In this document: in pieces, positions 46,177 through 55,236 of the stretch
Position numbering within the stretch: the stretch's first letter is position 1
Layout of the letters: each line of letters opens with the position of its first letter
Assembly: GCA_016223085.1 (NCBI GenBank)
Contig: JACRPS010000011.1
Span: 124,001-188,000, forward strand
Reading direction: 5' to 3'
Origin: Chloroflexota bacterium
GTDB lineage: Bacteria; Chloroflexota; Anaerolineae; Aggregatilineales; Phototrophicaceae
DNA length: 64,000 bases
Program-made: the position numbers and the translations under genes
The notes under the pieces: generated by a model
What the model was told of the DNA's origin: nothing
Database searches by the model: none
What the model saw: only the letters and a program-made list of their open reading frames with translations

Positions 46177-47280
46177 ATGTCGCCCAGGAAAATCATCACC
46201 CTCCTTTTTGCACTCATCAGCTTGTGCTTCATCGTTGCCCCGGCAGCCGCGCAGCAGACGGTTCATACCGTCCAGCCGGGCGAAAACCTGTTCCGCATCG
46301 GCCTGCGCTACGGCGTCGGCATGGATGCCATCGCCCAGGCAAACGGCATTACCGACCCGCGCCGCATCTTCGCTGGTCAGCAGTTGATTATCCCGAACTA
46401 CGACCCGGCGCCGGCAGTCGTCGAAAACCCGATGGTTGCCATCGAGCCGAGCTACCACATCGTCCAGCGCGGCGAAAGCCTCAACATGATCGCCCAGCGG
46501 TACGGCCTGACCGTGCAGCAGTTGTTGCAGAGCAATAACATCAGCAATCCTAACGTGATTTATCCCGGCCAGCAGTTGATGGTCTGGAACGCGCCGGTGG
46601 AAACCGTTCCGGCTGACCCCGCTGCCCAGTCCGCGCCAGTTGAGGCCGTGCCGCCAGACACCGCACCGGTTGAAAACAGCCCGCCGGTCACGCAGCAGAC
46701 CTACGTGGTGCAGCCCGGCGAACATCTGTCGCAGATTGCGCGGCGCTTTGGCATTTCGTGGACAGTGATCGCCCAGGCGAACAACATCGCCAACGCCAAC
46801 ACGATCTATTCCGGACAGACACTGATTATCCCGACTGGCAACACGCCCACCGACGCCAGTGCCCCCGCCGACCCCGGCCTGAACTTCTCCGTGACCGATC
46901 ATATCCCCGCCCCGCCAACGATTTATACCGGCAAGCAGGTGGTGGTGGACTTGAGCGATTCGCGGGTTTACGCCTATCAGGACGGGATGCTGCTGCGTGA
47001 TGTGCTGGTTTCGACCGGTCTACCGGCCACTCCGACCGTCACCGGCGATTTTAAAGTTTACGTAAAATACGGCGCGCAAACGATGAGCGGCCCCGGCTAT
47101 TACCTGCCCGATGTACCGTATGTGATGTATTTCTATCAGGGATACGCGCTGCACGGTACGTACTGGCACAGCAACTGGGGCAACCCGATGAGTCACGGCT
47201 GCGTCAACATGCCTACGCCAGAAGCCGAGTGGTTCTACAGTTTTGTGGATGTGGGCACGCCGGTTCGCGTCCAGTACTAA
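46177..47280 (+). CDS. L,D-transpeptidase with three LysM domains
   Basis: 367 residues, AGGAG eight bases before the ATG, with a Sec signal (ITLLFALISLCFIVAPAAA). Three LysM repeats lie at about 28-72, 89-131 and 172-217, each with a VQPGENLFRIGLRYG-like start and a (Q/T)L(I/M)-type end. The YkuD domain (about 245-367) has the active-site ALHGTYWHSNWG and SHGCVNMPTPEAEWFY, with the nucleophilic cysteine near 343. It crosslinks peptidoglycan outside the membrane, with LysM holding glycan. A separate monocistronic unit. Confidence 0.95.
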   Translation: MSPRKIITLLFALISLCFIVAPAAAQQTVHTVQPGENLFRIGLRYGVGMDAIAQANGITDPRRIFAGQQLIIPNYDPAPAVVENPMVAIEPSYHIVQRGESLNMIAQRYGLTVQQLLQSNNISNPNVIYPGQQLMVWNAPVETVPADPAAQSAPVEAVPPDTAPVENSPPVTQQTYVVQPGEHLSQIARRFGISWTVIAQANNIANANTIYSGQTLIIPTGNTPTDASAPADPGLNFSVTDHIPAPPTIYTGKQVVVDLSDSRVYAYQDGMLLRDVLVSTGLPATPTVTGDFKVYVKYGAQTMSGPGYYLPDVPYVMYFYQGYALHGTYWHSNWGNPMSHGCVNMPTPEAEWFYSFVDVGTPVRVQY

Positions 47281-47308
47281 TAGATGACCAAAAACAGATT
47301 CATGCAAT

Positions 47309-47337
47309 GTATGGGCGAACTGGCAGTTCGCCCATAC
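47309..47337. repeat. Palindrome 13 (GGGCGAACT type)
   Basis: Arms GTATGGGCGAACT and AGTTCGCCCATAC (13 bp, perfect) around GGC, 28 nt after the transpeptidase stop. Confidence 0.92.
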
Positions 47338-47394
47338 GAAAAATCATATCTATCGCTTTTCATTTAACTATGAGAACACAACCCAGAGACAAGC

Positions 47395-47428
47395 GGCACA
47401 GAGATAAACCCTTACTATTCTCTGTGCC
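47395..47428. repeat. Second-family inverted repeat (GGCACAGAGA)
   Basis: GGCACAGAGA (47395-47404) pairs perfectly with TCTCTGTGCC (47419-47428) across 14 nt. Looser similarity extends outward (CAGAGAC ... CTCTGTGTCT, to about 47450). Related CACAGAGA/CTCTGTG repeats occur in other bacterial genomes. With palindrome 13 it makes up most of the 283-nt gap before the GT39 gene. Confidence 0.75.
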
Positions 47429-47563
47429 CTCTGTGTCTTTGTGCCTCTGCATTACGCTTTTTTCATCAAACACTACCCTGTCGGCCTTTGCCACAATTGA
47501 CTATCATTGGCCAGTCTTGAAGTCCGGCTTGTTGCATTTGGCTTGCCTTGCTCCGGAGGTAAT

Positions 47564-49417
47564 TTGGCCTGGCTGTACCAGCGTAAGACAACCGTCACCG
47601 CGCTTGGCATTACCGTAGCCGTTTCGCTCGTGCTGAATCTGCGATCTCCAAGCGACGGTGAGTTTCTCGCCCGCTATGCGCTCTCTACCGTTTCCGTGCA
47701 GAGCCTTTACCTGGCACTGCTTGCCGCCCTGCTGCCGCTAATGATCTTTGAACCCGCTATCCGCCGTCTGGTCCGCCGACCTCCCTGCCAGTGGCTGATT
47801 GCGGGTGGGGCCAGCCTGATCGCCTTTTTCATTTTTCAGCTTCTGATCCCCGTTCAGGAAAAGCGGTTGTTTGATATGCCCTTCAGCCTGTGGCTGATTC
47901 TGGTTCATATCGTGGCCCTGTGCGTACTGGTGGTTATACTGGTCACGGATGAGCCGGAGTCTGCTCCAGACCGCCGTTTGACCAGAATTGCCTTTGTCAT
48001 CTTCGTCACGCTCGGCCTGATAACCGCCACCCTGTCTATCGCCAGCGTAGGTGAATTTATGCGGATGGACACACCAGACGAACCCTGGACGGCGAGTATT
48101 GCTACCACGTTTGCCGAGGAGGGGCGGCTTACCTCAACCTACCTGGCCTCGGTCTACGGCGACCCCGATATTGTTTTTCCGCGTGGGTATTATCTCCTGA
48201 TGGGACTGTGGAGTCGTATCGCGGGCAGTAGCGATCTCGCCACGCTGCGGCTGTTTCCACTGGCAGTGGGCGTGCTGGTAATTGCTGTTGTGCTGATCGC
48301 GTTAAGACACCAACCAGCGATCACCTCGCTTGGAAAAATGGCGGTCGTTCTCAGCCTTCTCGGCAGCCCCACGTTTTTGCGTACAACCCACAACTTACGC
48401 ATGGACATTATGCTGGCGCTGTACGCCGCCTGCGTCCTGTGGGGAGTGCTGCGATTTTTCGACGCGCAGGAACGCAAACACTGGGCCGTAATGTTAGGGG
48501 CGTCGCTGTTGATCGGTACGCAGGGAATACCGCCGGTAGCCCTGTCTATGGGTATGGCTGTTGGTGTTATCCTGCTGGTATGGTCGGCGCAGGACTTCAA
48601 ATCGAGATGGGTGGTGGTTGCCCTGTATGCCGGCAGCAGCGCCCTGGCATTACTGGTGTATTGTTTCACGCAACTACTGCCCGATCTTCCAACCAATCTG
48701 AACCTGTACCTGCAATTTACGACACATTACACCGGCGCTACCGGCCTCGGCAGTATTAAACTTCCGTTTGTGGCGCTCGGCAACATGGTCCGTTTCTCGC
48801 TGGCTTTATCGCCCGTCGCGCTGGGCTTTAGTCTGCTGGCGCTGCTGGTGCTGCTCTGGCGTGGCTTAGCCGGGGAACGCGCCATCATTCAGGTCATGGT
48901 GTTAACACTGGCGATTGTGTCGCTGTTTTTTAATGTCGCGTTTGCGTATTTTGTGGTATTTGCGCCGCTGGCGGCATATGCGGTTGGCCGCCTCCTCCGC
49001 TGGCGCATAACGGTGATGCTCAGCGCATTTGTCCTCTTTCCAGCGCTGCTGTCTCCACCCATTCATGATTTGTGGCGCTCGATTCACGACCGGCCTAACA
49101 GCCGGATGGTGGCAAACGATCAGGCGCTGATCAGCCTCATCCTGGAAGATACCGCACTGGTCGCCGATGATCGTCTGTGGTTCACGCTACACCAGCATCG
49201 AACGTTCATCGGCTGGAATGGGCTGTCCAGCATCCGCCGTGAGGAACAGCGAACCATGCGCGAGGCACTCCTGTCACGGGGCGTGGAGTTGGTGATCTGT
49301 TCAACCGAATATCAATCCCGCTGTGACGCAATCATCGAGACGGGTATGTTTATGTTATCTCAGGAACTGCCAACAGCGCAGGAAACGTACTACATCTACA
49401 CGCGGCAATCGTCGTAA
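47564..49417 (+). CDS. Glycosyltransferase family 39-like membrane protein
   Basis: 617 residues from TTG at 47564, chosen because GGAGG lies four bases before it; an upstream in-frame start at 47507 has no ribosome site. About a dozen transmembrane segments. The first long outer loop has MDTPDEPWTASIATTFAEEG, fitting the DE-type catalytic loop of GT-C enzymes, and VFPRGYYLLMGLWSR. The C-terminal soluble part ends with a KR-poor region of unknown fold. It likely uses lipid-linked sugars at the outer face. It is not close in sequence to the GT39 gene at 2875. Confidence 0.7.
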   Translation: MAWLYQRKTTVTALGITVAVSLVLNLRSPSDGEFLARYALSTVSVQSLYLALLAALLPLMIFEPAIRRLVRRPPCQWLIAGGASLIAFFIFQLLIPVQEKRLFDMPFSLWLILVHIVALCVLVVILVTDEPESAPDRRLTRIAFVIFVTLGLITATLSIASVGEFMRMDTPDEPWTASIATTFAEEGRLTSTYLASVYGDPDIVFPRGYYLLMGLWSRIAGSSDLATLRLFPLAVGVLVIAVVLIALRHQPAITSLGKMAVVLSLLGSPTFLRTTHNLRMDIMLALYAACVLWGVLRFFDAQERKHWAVMLGASLLIGTQGIPPVALSMGMAVGVILLVWSAQDFKSRWVVVALYAGSSALALLVYCFTQLLPDLPTNLNLYLQFTTHYTGATGLGSIKLPFVALGNMVRFSLALSPVALGFSLLALLVLLWRGLAGERAIIQVMVLTLAIVSLFFNVAFAYFVVFAPLAAYAVGRLLRWRITVMLSAFVLFPALLSPPIHDLWRSIHDRPNSRMVANDQALISLILEDTALVADDRLWFTLHQHRTFIGWNGLSSIRREEQRTMREALLSRGVELVICSTEYQSRCDAIIETGMFMLSQELPTAQETYYIYTRQSS

Positions 49418-49421
49418 GCGG

Positions 49422-49982
49422 CTATAATCCCAGCGCTGGCGCGTTCGTTTTCATCGCGTCCAGCACAATCTGGATGTGTTCGTCCAGCGGCACACCCAAC
49501 TGTTCCGCCGCGTGCTCGATCTCCTGCCGGTTGACAGGCGCGGCGAACAGGCGATCTTTCCATTTCTTTTTTACGCTTTTTAATTCCACGTCCGATATAC
49601 TTTTCGATGGTCGTACCAGTGCGACGGCGATCAGAAAGCCGGTCAGTTCGTCCACCGCGACCAGCGTTTTTTCCATGTCGGTTTCCGGCTTCACACCGGT
49701 GATTTCCTCGGCGTGGGCCAGAATCCCCTTGATGATTTCCTCCGGCACGCCGCGCTCCCGCAGGATGCGCGACCCCACTACCGGGTGGCCCTCAACTGCC
49801 ACGTCGGGGTAACGCTCGTAATCAAAATCATGCAGCAGGCCGGTAATACCCCACACCTCCGGATCGCCGCCAAAACGCAGCGCATAAGCCCGCATGGCCG
49901 CTTCGACGGCCAGCATGTGCCGCCGTAGCGATTCGCTCTGGGTAAACTCGGTGACAATCGCCCAGGCCTGTTCTCGGTTCAT
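49422..49982 (-). CDS. HD domain phosphohydrolase
   Basis: 186 residues. Metal-binding HD motif in ITGLLHDFDYERYP (near 50), with RRHMLAVEAAMRAYALRFG before and AHAEEITG after, as in small HDIG proteins that act on nucleotides or second messengers. Its ATG overlaps the stop of the kinase gene by 4 nt (ATGA), so the two proteins are made together. The substrate is unknown, and signalling is plausible by context. Confidence 0.88.
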   Translation of the reverse strand: MNREQAWAIVTEFTQSESLRRHMLAVEAAMRAYALRFGGDPEVWGITGLLHDFDYERYPDVAVEGHPVVGSRILRERGVPEEIIKGILAHAEEITGVKPETDMEKTLVAVDELTGFLIAVALVRPSKSISDVELKSVKKKWKDRLFAAPVNRQEIEHAAEQLGVPLDEHIQIVLDAMKTNAPALGL

Positions 49983-51772
49983 CCGCCGCCCTCGTAAACG
50001 GTTACGCTGATTTCCATTGGCTCGCCAATCCGTCGTTGATTATTCGGCGTCCGCAGTTCCCAGATGCCGCTATATTCTGCGCCGCGCGCCGGGGTTTTGC
50101 CGACAAAATCCAGTACCACCGTTTCTCCGACCGATACCGGTTTCTCAATGCGAATGAACGAGCCTGCACGGAAATTTTCGCCCCGGACAAAAAACAGGGA
50201 CGTGTTGGGTTCCCAGGCGCAGGTGCCGGTATTCCGCAACGTGATTTTCCGCGCATAGTCCCGGTTCGCCGGAAACAACCCATTGTCTTCCGGGTTCTGT
50301 TCAACAATCTCATAGTTGAAGATACACGCGGTCGCGGTCGCGGTCTGGATCGCCGCCACCACCGCCGCCGTCGCGCTGGTGTTGGGCGTGGGCGTGTACG
50401 TTAGAGTCGGGGTGGGAGTCGCGGTTGGGGTTCGCGTCAGCGTGGCCGATGGCGTGCTGGTTGGCGTCCGGGTCGGTAGGGATGTCGGTGTATCGGTTGG
50501 CCGAGAGGTGCGTGATGGCATAACCGTCGGCGCTGCCGTGTCGCTGGGACGGTTGGTCGGCTGCCGGGTTGGTGACGGCGCCGGGGTAGTCGGTGTATCG
50601 CTGGGCGTTTGTGTCGGCGGAGGAACGACTACAACGCCCGCGCTTTCCGTCGCTTCTGCCGACGGGAGCGCCACCACGTTCTGCGCGGTTGGCGTCCGCG
50701 TTGCGCCGGGCCATACACCGGAAAACAGGCCGCCGGCAGCCCCGGCAAACGCCAGCGCCACCAGCACAACGGCTGCCGCGCCGGCCCACCCCAGCCAGGA
50801 GCGCCGCTTCCGTAACGGCGGGTTCACCACCGGCGTGAGATTCTGGGTGGGGGTATCGTCCAGCAGCGTCACCTTCACCGTGTCCTGGTCGCCGGTTTGC
50901 AACAGACCGCCCGTCCCGCCGTTGGCCGTATACACCGGCTCGCCCCGCTGCGCCCGTTCCAGGTCCTCGATCAGTTCGGTAGCGGACTGGTAGCGGTTCT
51001 GGACTTCCTTGGCAATCGCCTTGCTGATGATGCGGTCTACCGCCTCCGGCACCTGCGGGTTAAACGTCCGCGCCGATGGAGTCGGAGTTTGCAGGTGTTT
51101 GAGGACAATCGCCAGCGGCGTTTCGGCATCATACGGCAGTCTGCCGGTCACCAACTGGAACAGGATGATGCCAAGCGAGTACAGGTCGGAGCGTTCGTCG
51201 CCCGCCTCGCCCAACCCCTGCTCTGGCGCCATGTAGGCCGGTGTGCCTACCATGCCGCCACTGGCGGTGAACTGCGCGCCGGTAACGATCTTGGCAATCC
51301 CGAAGTCGGTTAGCACCACGCGCTCATCATGGTCGAGCATGAGGTTGGCTGGTTTGACATCACGGTGAATCATGTCGCGGCTGTGCGCGTAGGCCAGCGC
51401 CCCCGCTGCCTCCCGGATAATGCGCAGCGATTCGTCCAGCGGCAGCAGGCCGCCGCGCTCCGCCATCGCCTGCAGGCGCTCCTTGAGCGTGGGGCCTTCA
51501 ACCAGCTCCATCACCATATAGTAACTTTCGCTCGGCTCATCGTAGTCGAAATCGTACACCTGGACGATGTTGGGGTGTTTCAGCCGGGCGACGTTGCGCG
51601 CTTCCCGTTCAAACCGCGTTTTAAATTCGGGGTCGTCTGCCAGAAAGGCGTGCAGCACCTTGATCGCCACGTACCGATCCAGGCTGGCATGGTAGGCGCG
51701 ATAGACTTCCGCCATGCCACCACGCCCCAGGCGTTCGACAATATCGTATTTACCGATTTTTCGGGTTACCAC
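49979..51772 (-). CDS. Membrane Ser/Thr protein kinase with NBR1-like Ig domain
   Basis: 597 residues from GTG. The kinase domain (about 8-270) has GRGGMAEVY, YVAIKVL, HRDVKPANLML, TDFGIAK and MAPEQG, all intact. One membrane helix sits near 327-355, followed by a long P/T-rich linker (to about 470). The last 115 residues resemble an NBR1-like Ig domain with ITLRNTGTCAWEPNTSLFF. The kinase faces the cytoplasm with the Ig part outside (inference). It differs from the 6377 kinase by its sensor. Downstream HD gene overlaps by 4 nt. Confidence 0.93.
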   Translation of the reverse strand: MVTRKIGKYDIVERLGRGGMAEVYRAYHASLDRYVAIKVLHAFLADDPEFKTRFEREARNVARLKHPNIVQVYDFDYDEPSESYYMVMELVEGPTLKERLQAMAERGGLLPLDESLRIIREAAGALAYAHSRDMIHRDVKPANLMLDHDERVVLTDFGIAKIVTGAQFTASGGMVGTPAYMAPEQGLGEAGDERSDLYSLGIILFQLVTGRLPYDAETPLAIVLKHLQTPTPSARTFNPQVPEAVDRIISKAIAKEVQNRYQSATELIEDLERAQRGEPVYTANGGTGGLLQTGDQDTVKVTLLDDTPTQNLTPVVNPPLRKRRSWLGWAGAAAVVLVALAFAGAAGGLFSGVWPGATRTPTAQNVVALPSAEATESAGVVVVPPPTQTPSDTPTTPAPSPTRQPTNRPSDTAAPTVMPSRTSRPTDTPTSLPTRTPTSTPSATLTRTPTATPTPTLTYTPTPNTSATAAVVAAIQTATATACIFNYEIVEQNPEDNGLFPANRDYARKITLRNTGTCAWEPNTSLFFVRGENFRAGSFIRIEKPVSVGETVVLDFVGKTPARGAEYSGIWELRTPNNQRRIGEPMEISVTVYEGGG

Positions 51773-51810
51773 AGATCGCTTAAAGCCTTTTGCTTGAGAG
51801 ATTGGGGTTA

Positions 51811-51839
51811 AGTATACTTAATCCTAACCACATCCTCAA
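51811..51839 (-). promoter_or_regulatory. Predicted promoter for the kinase-HD operon (minus strand)
   Basis: On the minus strand: TTGAGG (51839-51834), 17 nt, TATACT (51816-51811), about 32 nt before the GTG at 51772. Confidence 0.5.
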
Positions 51840-51863
51840 CCATTCCTAACTGAAGACGCGGTT

Positions 51864-53282
51864 CTAGCTGCCGCCGCTGACGCCCTGCCGGATACCGCCC
51901 TCGGTCATCGCGCGCGCATCCAGCGCCGCCGCCGCTTCTTCTTCCGACATATAACCTAATTCAACCACAATATCGCGGATACTGCGATTTTCTGCCAGCG
52001 ACTTCTTGGCAACTTCTGCGCCCTTCAGATAGCCAATGATCGGGTTGAGCGCCGTCACCAGAATCGGGTTCTTCGCCAGCCAGCCTTCGGCGCGGTCGCG
52101 GTTCGCCACCAGACCGACCACCAGCCGGTCGGTGAAGGTGTTCACCGAGCCGATCATCACCTGCATCGCTTCAAACAGGTTGTGAGCGATGATCGGCATC
52201 ATCACGTTTAACTCAAGCTGCCCGGCCTGCGCGGCCAGCAGCACGGTCGTATCGTTACCGATGATATGGAACATCGCCATATCCAGCATTTCTGCCAGCA
52301 CCGGATTCACCTTGCCCGGCATGATCGAAGACCCTGGCTGAACCGGCGGGCACGTCAGTTCCGCCAGGCCGGTGGTTGGCCCGCTGGACAGCAGGCGGAT
52401 GTCATTGGCAATCCGAATCAGGTCCTGTGCCACCGTGCGAAGCGCGCCGGAGAAAAATACTGCGTCCTGCATGGACTGCATGGACTCAAACAGGTCGTCG
52501 GATTCGTACAGTTTCAGGCCGCTGAGTTCGCTCAGTTTGGCGACCATACGCCGGTGATATTCGGGGTGCGCATTCAACCCGGTGCCGACTGCCGTCCCGC
52601 CGATACCCAGGCGGCGCAACCCTTCGGCGGCATATTCAATCTTCTCTATGCCACGTTCCACGGCTTTCGCCCATGCGCCAACTTCCTGCCCCAGCCGCAC
52701 CGGCACCGCGTCCTGCAAATGGGTACGTCCGCTCTTGACAATATCGTCCCACTCAGCCGCCTTGGCCCGCAGCGCCTGCTCCAGCGACCGCAGCCTGTTC
52801 AGCAGTTCATCCACGCGCCACAGCGCGCCAAGCCGAATCGCCGTCGGAATCGTATCGTTGGTGCTCTGCGCCATGTTGACATGATCGTTCGGGCTGACCG
52901 GTTTCTTGGGGTCGTCCAGCTTAAAACCGAGGATTTCATTGGCGCGGTTGGCGATCACTTCATTGGTGTTCATGTTGTGGCTGGTGCCCGCGCCCGCCTG
53001 GAACGGGTCCACCACAAACTGGTCGTTCCACTTGCCCGCCAGCACCTCGTCCCCCGCCTGCATGATGGCGCGCGCCATCGTTTCTTCCATCAGCCCCAGA
53101 TCAAGATGCACTTCCGCCGCCGCCCGCTTGATGAGCGCCATGGACCAGATAAACGCCGGCCAGGGTTTTAAGCCGCTGACCGGGAAGTTTTCCACCGCGC
53201 GCTGTGTCTGCGCGCCATAATAGGCATTGGCCGGCACATTCACCGGGCCAAGCGAATCCTTTTCAACCCGAAATTCCGCCAT
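51864..53282 (-). CDS. Fumarase / aspartase family lyase
   Basis: 472 residues from the ATG at 53282. The family signature GSSIMPGKVNP is present, as are GTSHNMNTNEVIANRA, MAQSTNDTIPTAIR and GRTHLQDAVPVRLGQE. It adds or removes water on fumarate or ammonia on aspartate. Evidence is mixed: IGNDTTVLLAAQAGQLELNVM and the GTS of GTSHNMN are more like aspartase, while the histidine in THLQD and LVTALNPIIGY fit fumarase C. I leave the substrate open. No other TCA gene is adjacent. Confidence 0.88.
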   Translation of the reverse strand: MAEFRVEKDSLGPVNVPANAYYGAQTQRAVENFPVSGLKPWPAFIWSMALIKRAAAEVHLDLGLMEETMARAIMQAGDEVLAGKWNDQFVVDPFQAGAGTSHNMNTNEVIANRANEILGFKLDDPKKPVSPNDHVNMAQSTNDTIPTAIRLGALWRVDELLNRLRSLEQALRAKAAEWDDIVKSGRTHLQDAVPVRLGQEVGAWAKAVERGIEKIEYAAEGLRRLGIGGTAVGTGLNAHPEYHRRMVAKLSELSGLKLYESDDLFESMQSMQDAVFFSGALRTVAQDLIRIANDIRLLSSGPTTGLAELTCPPVQPGSSIMPGKVNPVLAEMLDMAMFHIIGNDTTVLLAAQAGQLELNVMMPIIAHNLFEAMQVMIGSVNTFTDRLVVGLVANRDRAEGWLAKNPILVTALNPIIGYLKGAEVAKKSLAENRSIRDIVVELGYMSEEEAAAALDARAMTEGGIRQGVSGGS

Positions 53283-53312
53283 GACCGTTTGCACTCCTGC
53301 TGTAGTCAACCA

Positions 53313-53342
53313 AAAAGGCGGTACTCATTGTACCGCCTTTTG
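53313..53342 (-). terminator. Rho-independent terminator after the SOD gene (minus strand)
   Basis: AAAGGCGGTAC and GTACCGCCTTT form an 11-bp stem around a short loop, with a T run on the minus strand. It lies between the SOD stop (53412) and the lyase start (53282), so it ends the SOD transcript. Confidence 0.8.
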
Positions 53343-53366
53343 TTGGCTGTGGCGATGAAATTGTTG

Positions 53367-53396
53367 TGTACGGACACGACATATCGTGTCCGTACA
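53367..53396. repeat. Palindrome 14 (GGACACGA type)
   Basis: Arms TGTACGGACACGA and TCGTGTCCGTACA (13 bp, perfect) around CATA, 15 nt after the SOD stop. The outer arm TGTACGG differs from the usual GTAGGG. Confidence 0.9.
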
Positions 53397-53411
53397 GGAT
53401 TTACGATGGGA

Positions 53412-54023
53412 TTACTTCGCCGCAGCGTAGCGCCGGGCAACTTCCGGCCAGTTGACCACGTTCCACCAGGCCGCGATGTAATCGGCACGGCGGTTCTGGT
53501 AGTTCAAATAGTAGGCATGCTCCCACACGTCCAGGCCGAGAATCGGCGTTTTGCCTTCCATCAGCGGCGTGTCCTGGTTCGGCGTCGAGGTGATGCTCAG
53601 GCCGCCGCCCCTGTCCGCGACCAGCCACGCCCAGCCAGAGCCGAAACGCCCCATCGCCGCCGCCGCGAATTGCTCCTTAAATGCCGCGAAACTGCCAAAG
53701 GCGCGGTTGATCGCGTCCGCCAGTTCGCCAGTTGGTTCGCCGCCCGCGTTCGGAGCCATGATCTGCCAGAACATCGTGTGGTTGGCATGACCGCCGCCGT
53801 TGTTGCGAACGGCAGTGCGGATGTTTTCCGGCAGCGAATTCAGATTGGCGAGGATGTCTTCGATGCTGCGGTTCTGCCAGTCAGCCTGGCCTTCCAGCGC
53901 CTTGTTTAAGTTGGTGACATAGGCATTGTGGTGTTTGCCATGATGAATCTCCATCGTGCGGGCGTCAATGTGGGGTTCAAGCGCGTTCGACGGATATGGC
54001 AGAGGGGGAAGTTCAAAAGCCAT
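53412..54023 (-). CDS. sod: Superoxide dismutase, Fe/Mn family
   Basis: 203 residues, AAGGAG a few bases before the ATG. Metal ligands: histidine in MEIHHGKHH (about 26), histidine in [11 protein letters not shown] (about 81), and aspartate and histidine in [18 protein letters not shown] (about 165-169). [11 protein letters not shown] fits the manganese type more than iron. It converts superoxide to peroxide and oxygen. A monocistronic unit with its own terminator. Confidence 0.96.
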   Translation of the reverse strand: MAFELPPLPYPSNALEPHIDARTMEIHHGKHHNAYVTNLNKALEGQADWQNRSIEDILANLNSLPENIRTAVRNNGGGHANHTMFWQIMAPNAGGEPTGELADAINRAFGSFAAFKEQFAAAAMGRFGSGWAWLVADRGGGLSITSTPNQDTPLMEGKTPILGLDVWEHAYYLNYQNRRADYIAAWWNVVNWPEVARRYAAAK

Positions 54024-54201
54024 TATACCGCTTCTCCTTGAGTACGATACCAGTAGAACAGGCTATATCGTAGCATAATCACAACAGTCTGTCGAAGAAA
54101 ACTGGACAAAAGGACAGGCGTTTTAACCGATTTCTGATATAGCCAATCCCTATGGATTTTGACCACCGCCGCGTTCAATGTTACCATTCGTAACAATGGT
54201 T

Positions 54202-54230
54202 GTAGGGACATGGCGGCGCCATGTCCCTAC
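54202..54230. repeat. Palindrome 15 (GGGACATGGCG type)
   Basis: Arms GTAGGGACATGGCG and CGCCATGTCCCTAC (14 bp, perfect) around one G. It is the only element not next to a stop codon: it lies 21 nt before a start, in the divergent gap 54024-54251. The rest of that gap shows nothing I recognise. Confidence 0.92.
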
Positions 54231-54251
54231 CTAATTCTATGAAGGTGTCCC

Positions 54252-55184
54252 ATGTCCGACGCGCCGGCCATCCCCCAGTCCCGCCCGGAAACGCCGCTGC
54301 AAGCCTACCTGGTGGTGCTGCTCGGCGTGGCCGCCATTTCGCTGGGGTCAATTCTCATCCGGCTGGCGCAACAGGACGGCGTGCCGTCGCTGGTCATCGC
54401 TGCCGCCCGACTGGCGATTGCCGCGCTCATCCTGACGCCAATCACGCTGCGCCGGCACACTGCTGAAATCCGCCGCATCAGCCGGGGCGATCTGATGTTC
54501 GCGGGCGTGTCCGGCGCGTTCCTGGCGGTACACTTCGCCACCTGGGTCGCGTCGCTGGAATACACCAGCGTCCTCATCAGCGTGGTGCTGGTAAACACAC
54601 ATCCGCTGTGGGTCGCTCTGCTGGAAGTGTTTTTCCTGAAGGCACGCCTGGCCCGCGCGGTCATCCTGGGACTGATAATCGGCCTCGCCGGCAGCGTAGT
54701 GGTTGCCCTGCCCTCCGGCGGCGAATTTTCGGTCGGCACCAATCCGCTTCTCGGCAGCACGCTGGCATTGATCGGCGCGATTACCGTTGCCGTCTATTTC
54801 ACCATTGGCCGCAAGCTGCGTGGCGGCCTGTCGCTGCTGACCTACATCTGGCTGGTGTACAGCTGCGCCGCGCTGGTGCTACTGCTGGCCGTCGTCGTGA
54901 CCGGCGCGCCCGTACTGGATTACGCGCCGCAGGCTTATCTGTGGCTGGTCAGCATGGCGCTCATCCCGCAGTTGGTCGGGCACAGTTCGTTTAACTACGT
55001 GCTGAAATTCCTCCCGGCCACCTACGTCAGCATCGCCACCCAGCTTGAACCGGCGACCAGCGCGGCTATCGCCTATTTCCTGTTTACCGAAGTGCCGTCC
55101 ACGCTTCAGATCATTGGCAGCGTCGTCATCCTGACGGGCATCATTCTGGCAACCCTGGGGCAAAGCCGTTCCGCCAGTTCGTGA
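54252..55184 (+). CDS. DMT superfamily transporter (two EamA domains)
   Basis: 310 residues, AAGGTG five bases before the ATG. Ten hydrophobic helices form two EamA repeats (about 20-145 and 160-305), with the family-typical LPATYVSIATQLEPATSAAI late in the second repeat. Members export metabolites or amino acids across the membrane. The substrate is unknown. Followed after 52 nt by an aldo/keto reductase on the same strand, so the two may be one operon. Confidence 0.88.
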   Translation: MSDAPAIPQSRPETPLQAYLVVLLGVAAISLGSILIRLAQQDGVPSLVIAAARLAIAALILTPITLRRHTAEIRRISRGDLMFAGVSGAFLAVHFATWVASLEYTSVLISVVLVNTHPLWVALLEVFFLKARLARAVILGLIIGLAGSVVVALPSGGEFSVGTNPLLGSTLALIGAITVAVYFTIGRKLRGGLSLLTYIWLVYSCAALVLLLAVVVTGAPVLDYAPQAYLWLVSMALIPQLVGHSSFNYVLKFLPATYVSIATQLEPATSAAIAYFLFTEVPSTLQIIGSVVILTGIILATLGQSRSASS

Positions 55185-55236
55185 CCGACACCGCTTTTGG
55201 ATACACTCGGAACACTACTTTTTGCGGAGGAATCTT

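Noticed and set aside
50390-50600. Repeated GTCGG/GTTGG-type DNA that resembles a tandem array
   Set aside because: It is the codon pattern of the kinase's Pro/Thr linker and stays in frame. Similar linkers at 30010-30110 and 41820-41930 explain the other apparent repeats. No CRISPR-like spacing exists.
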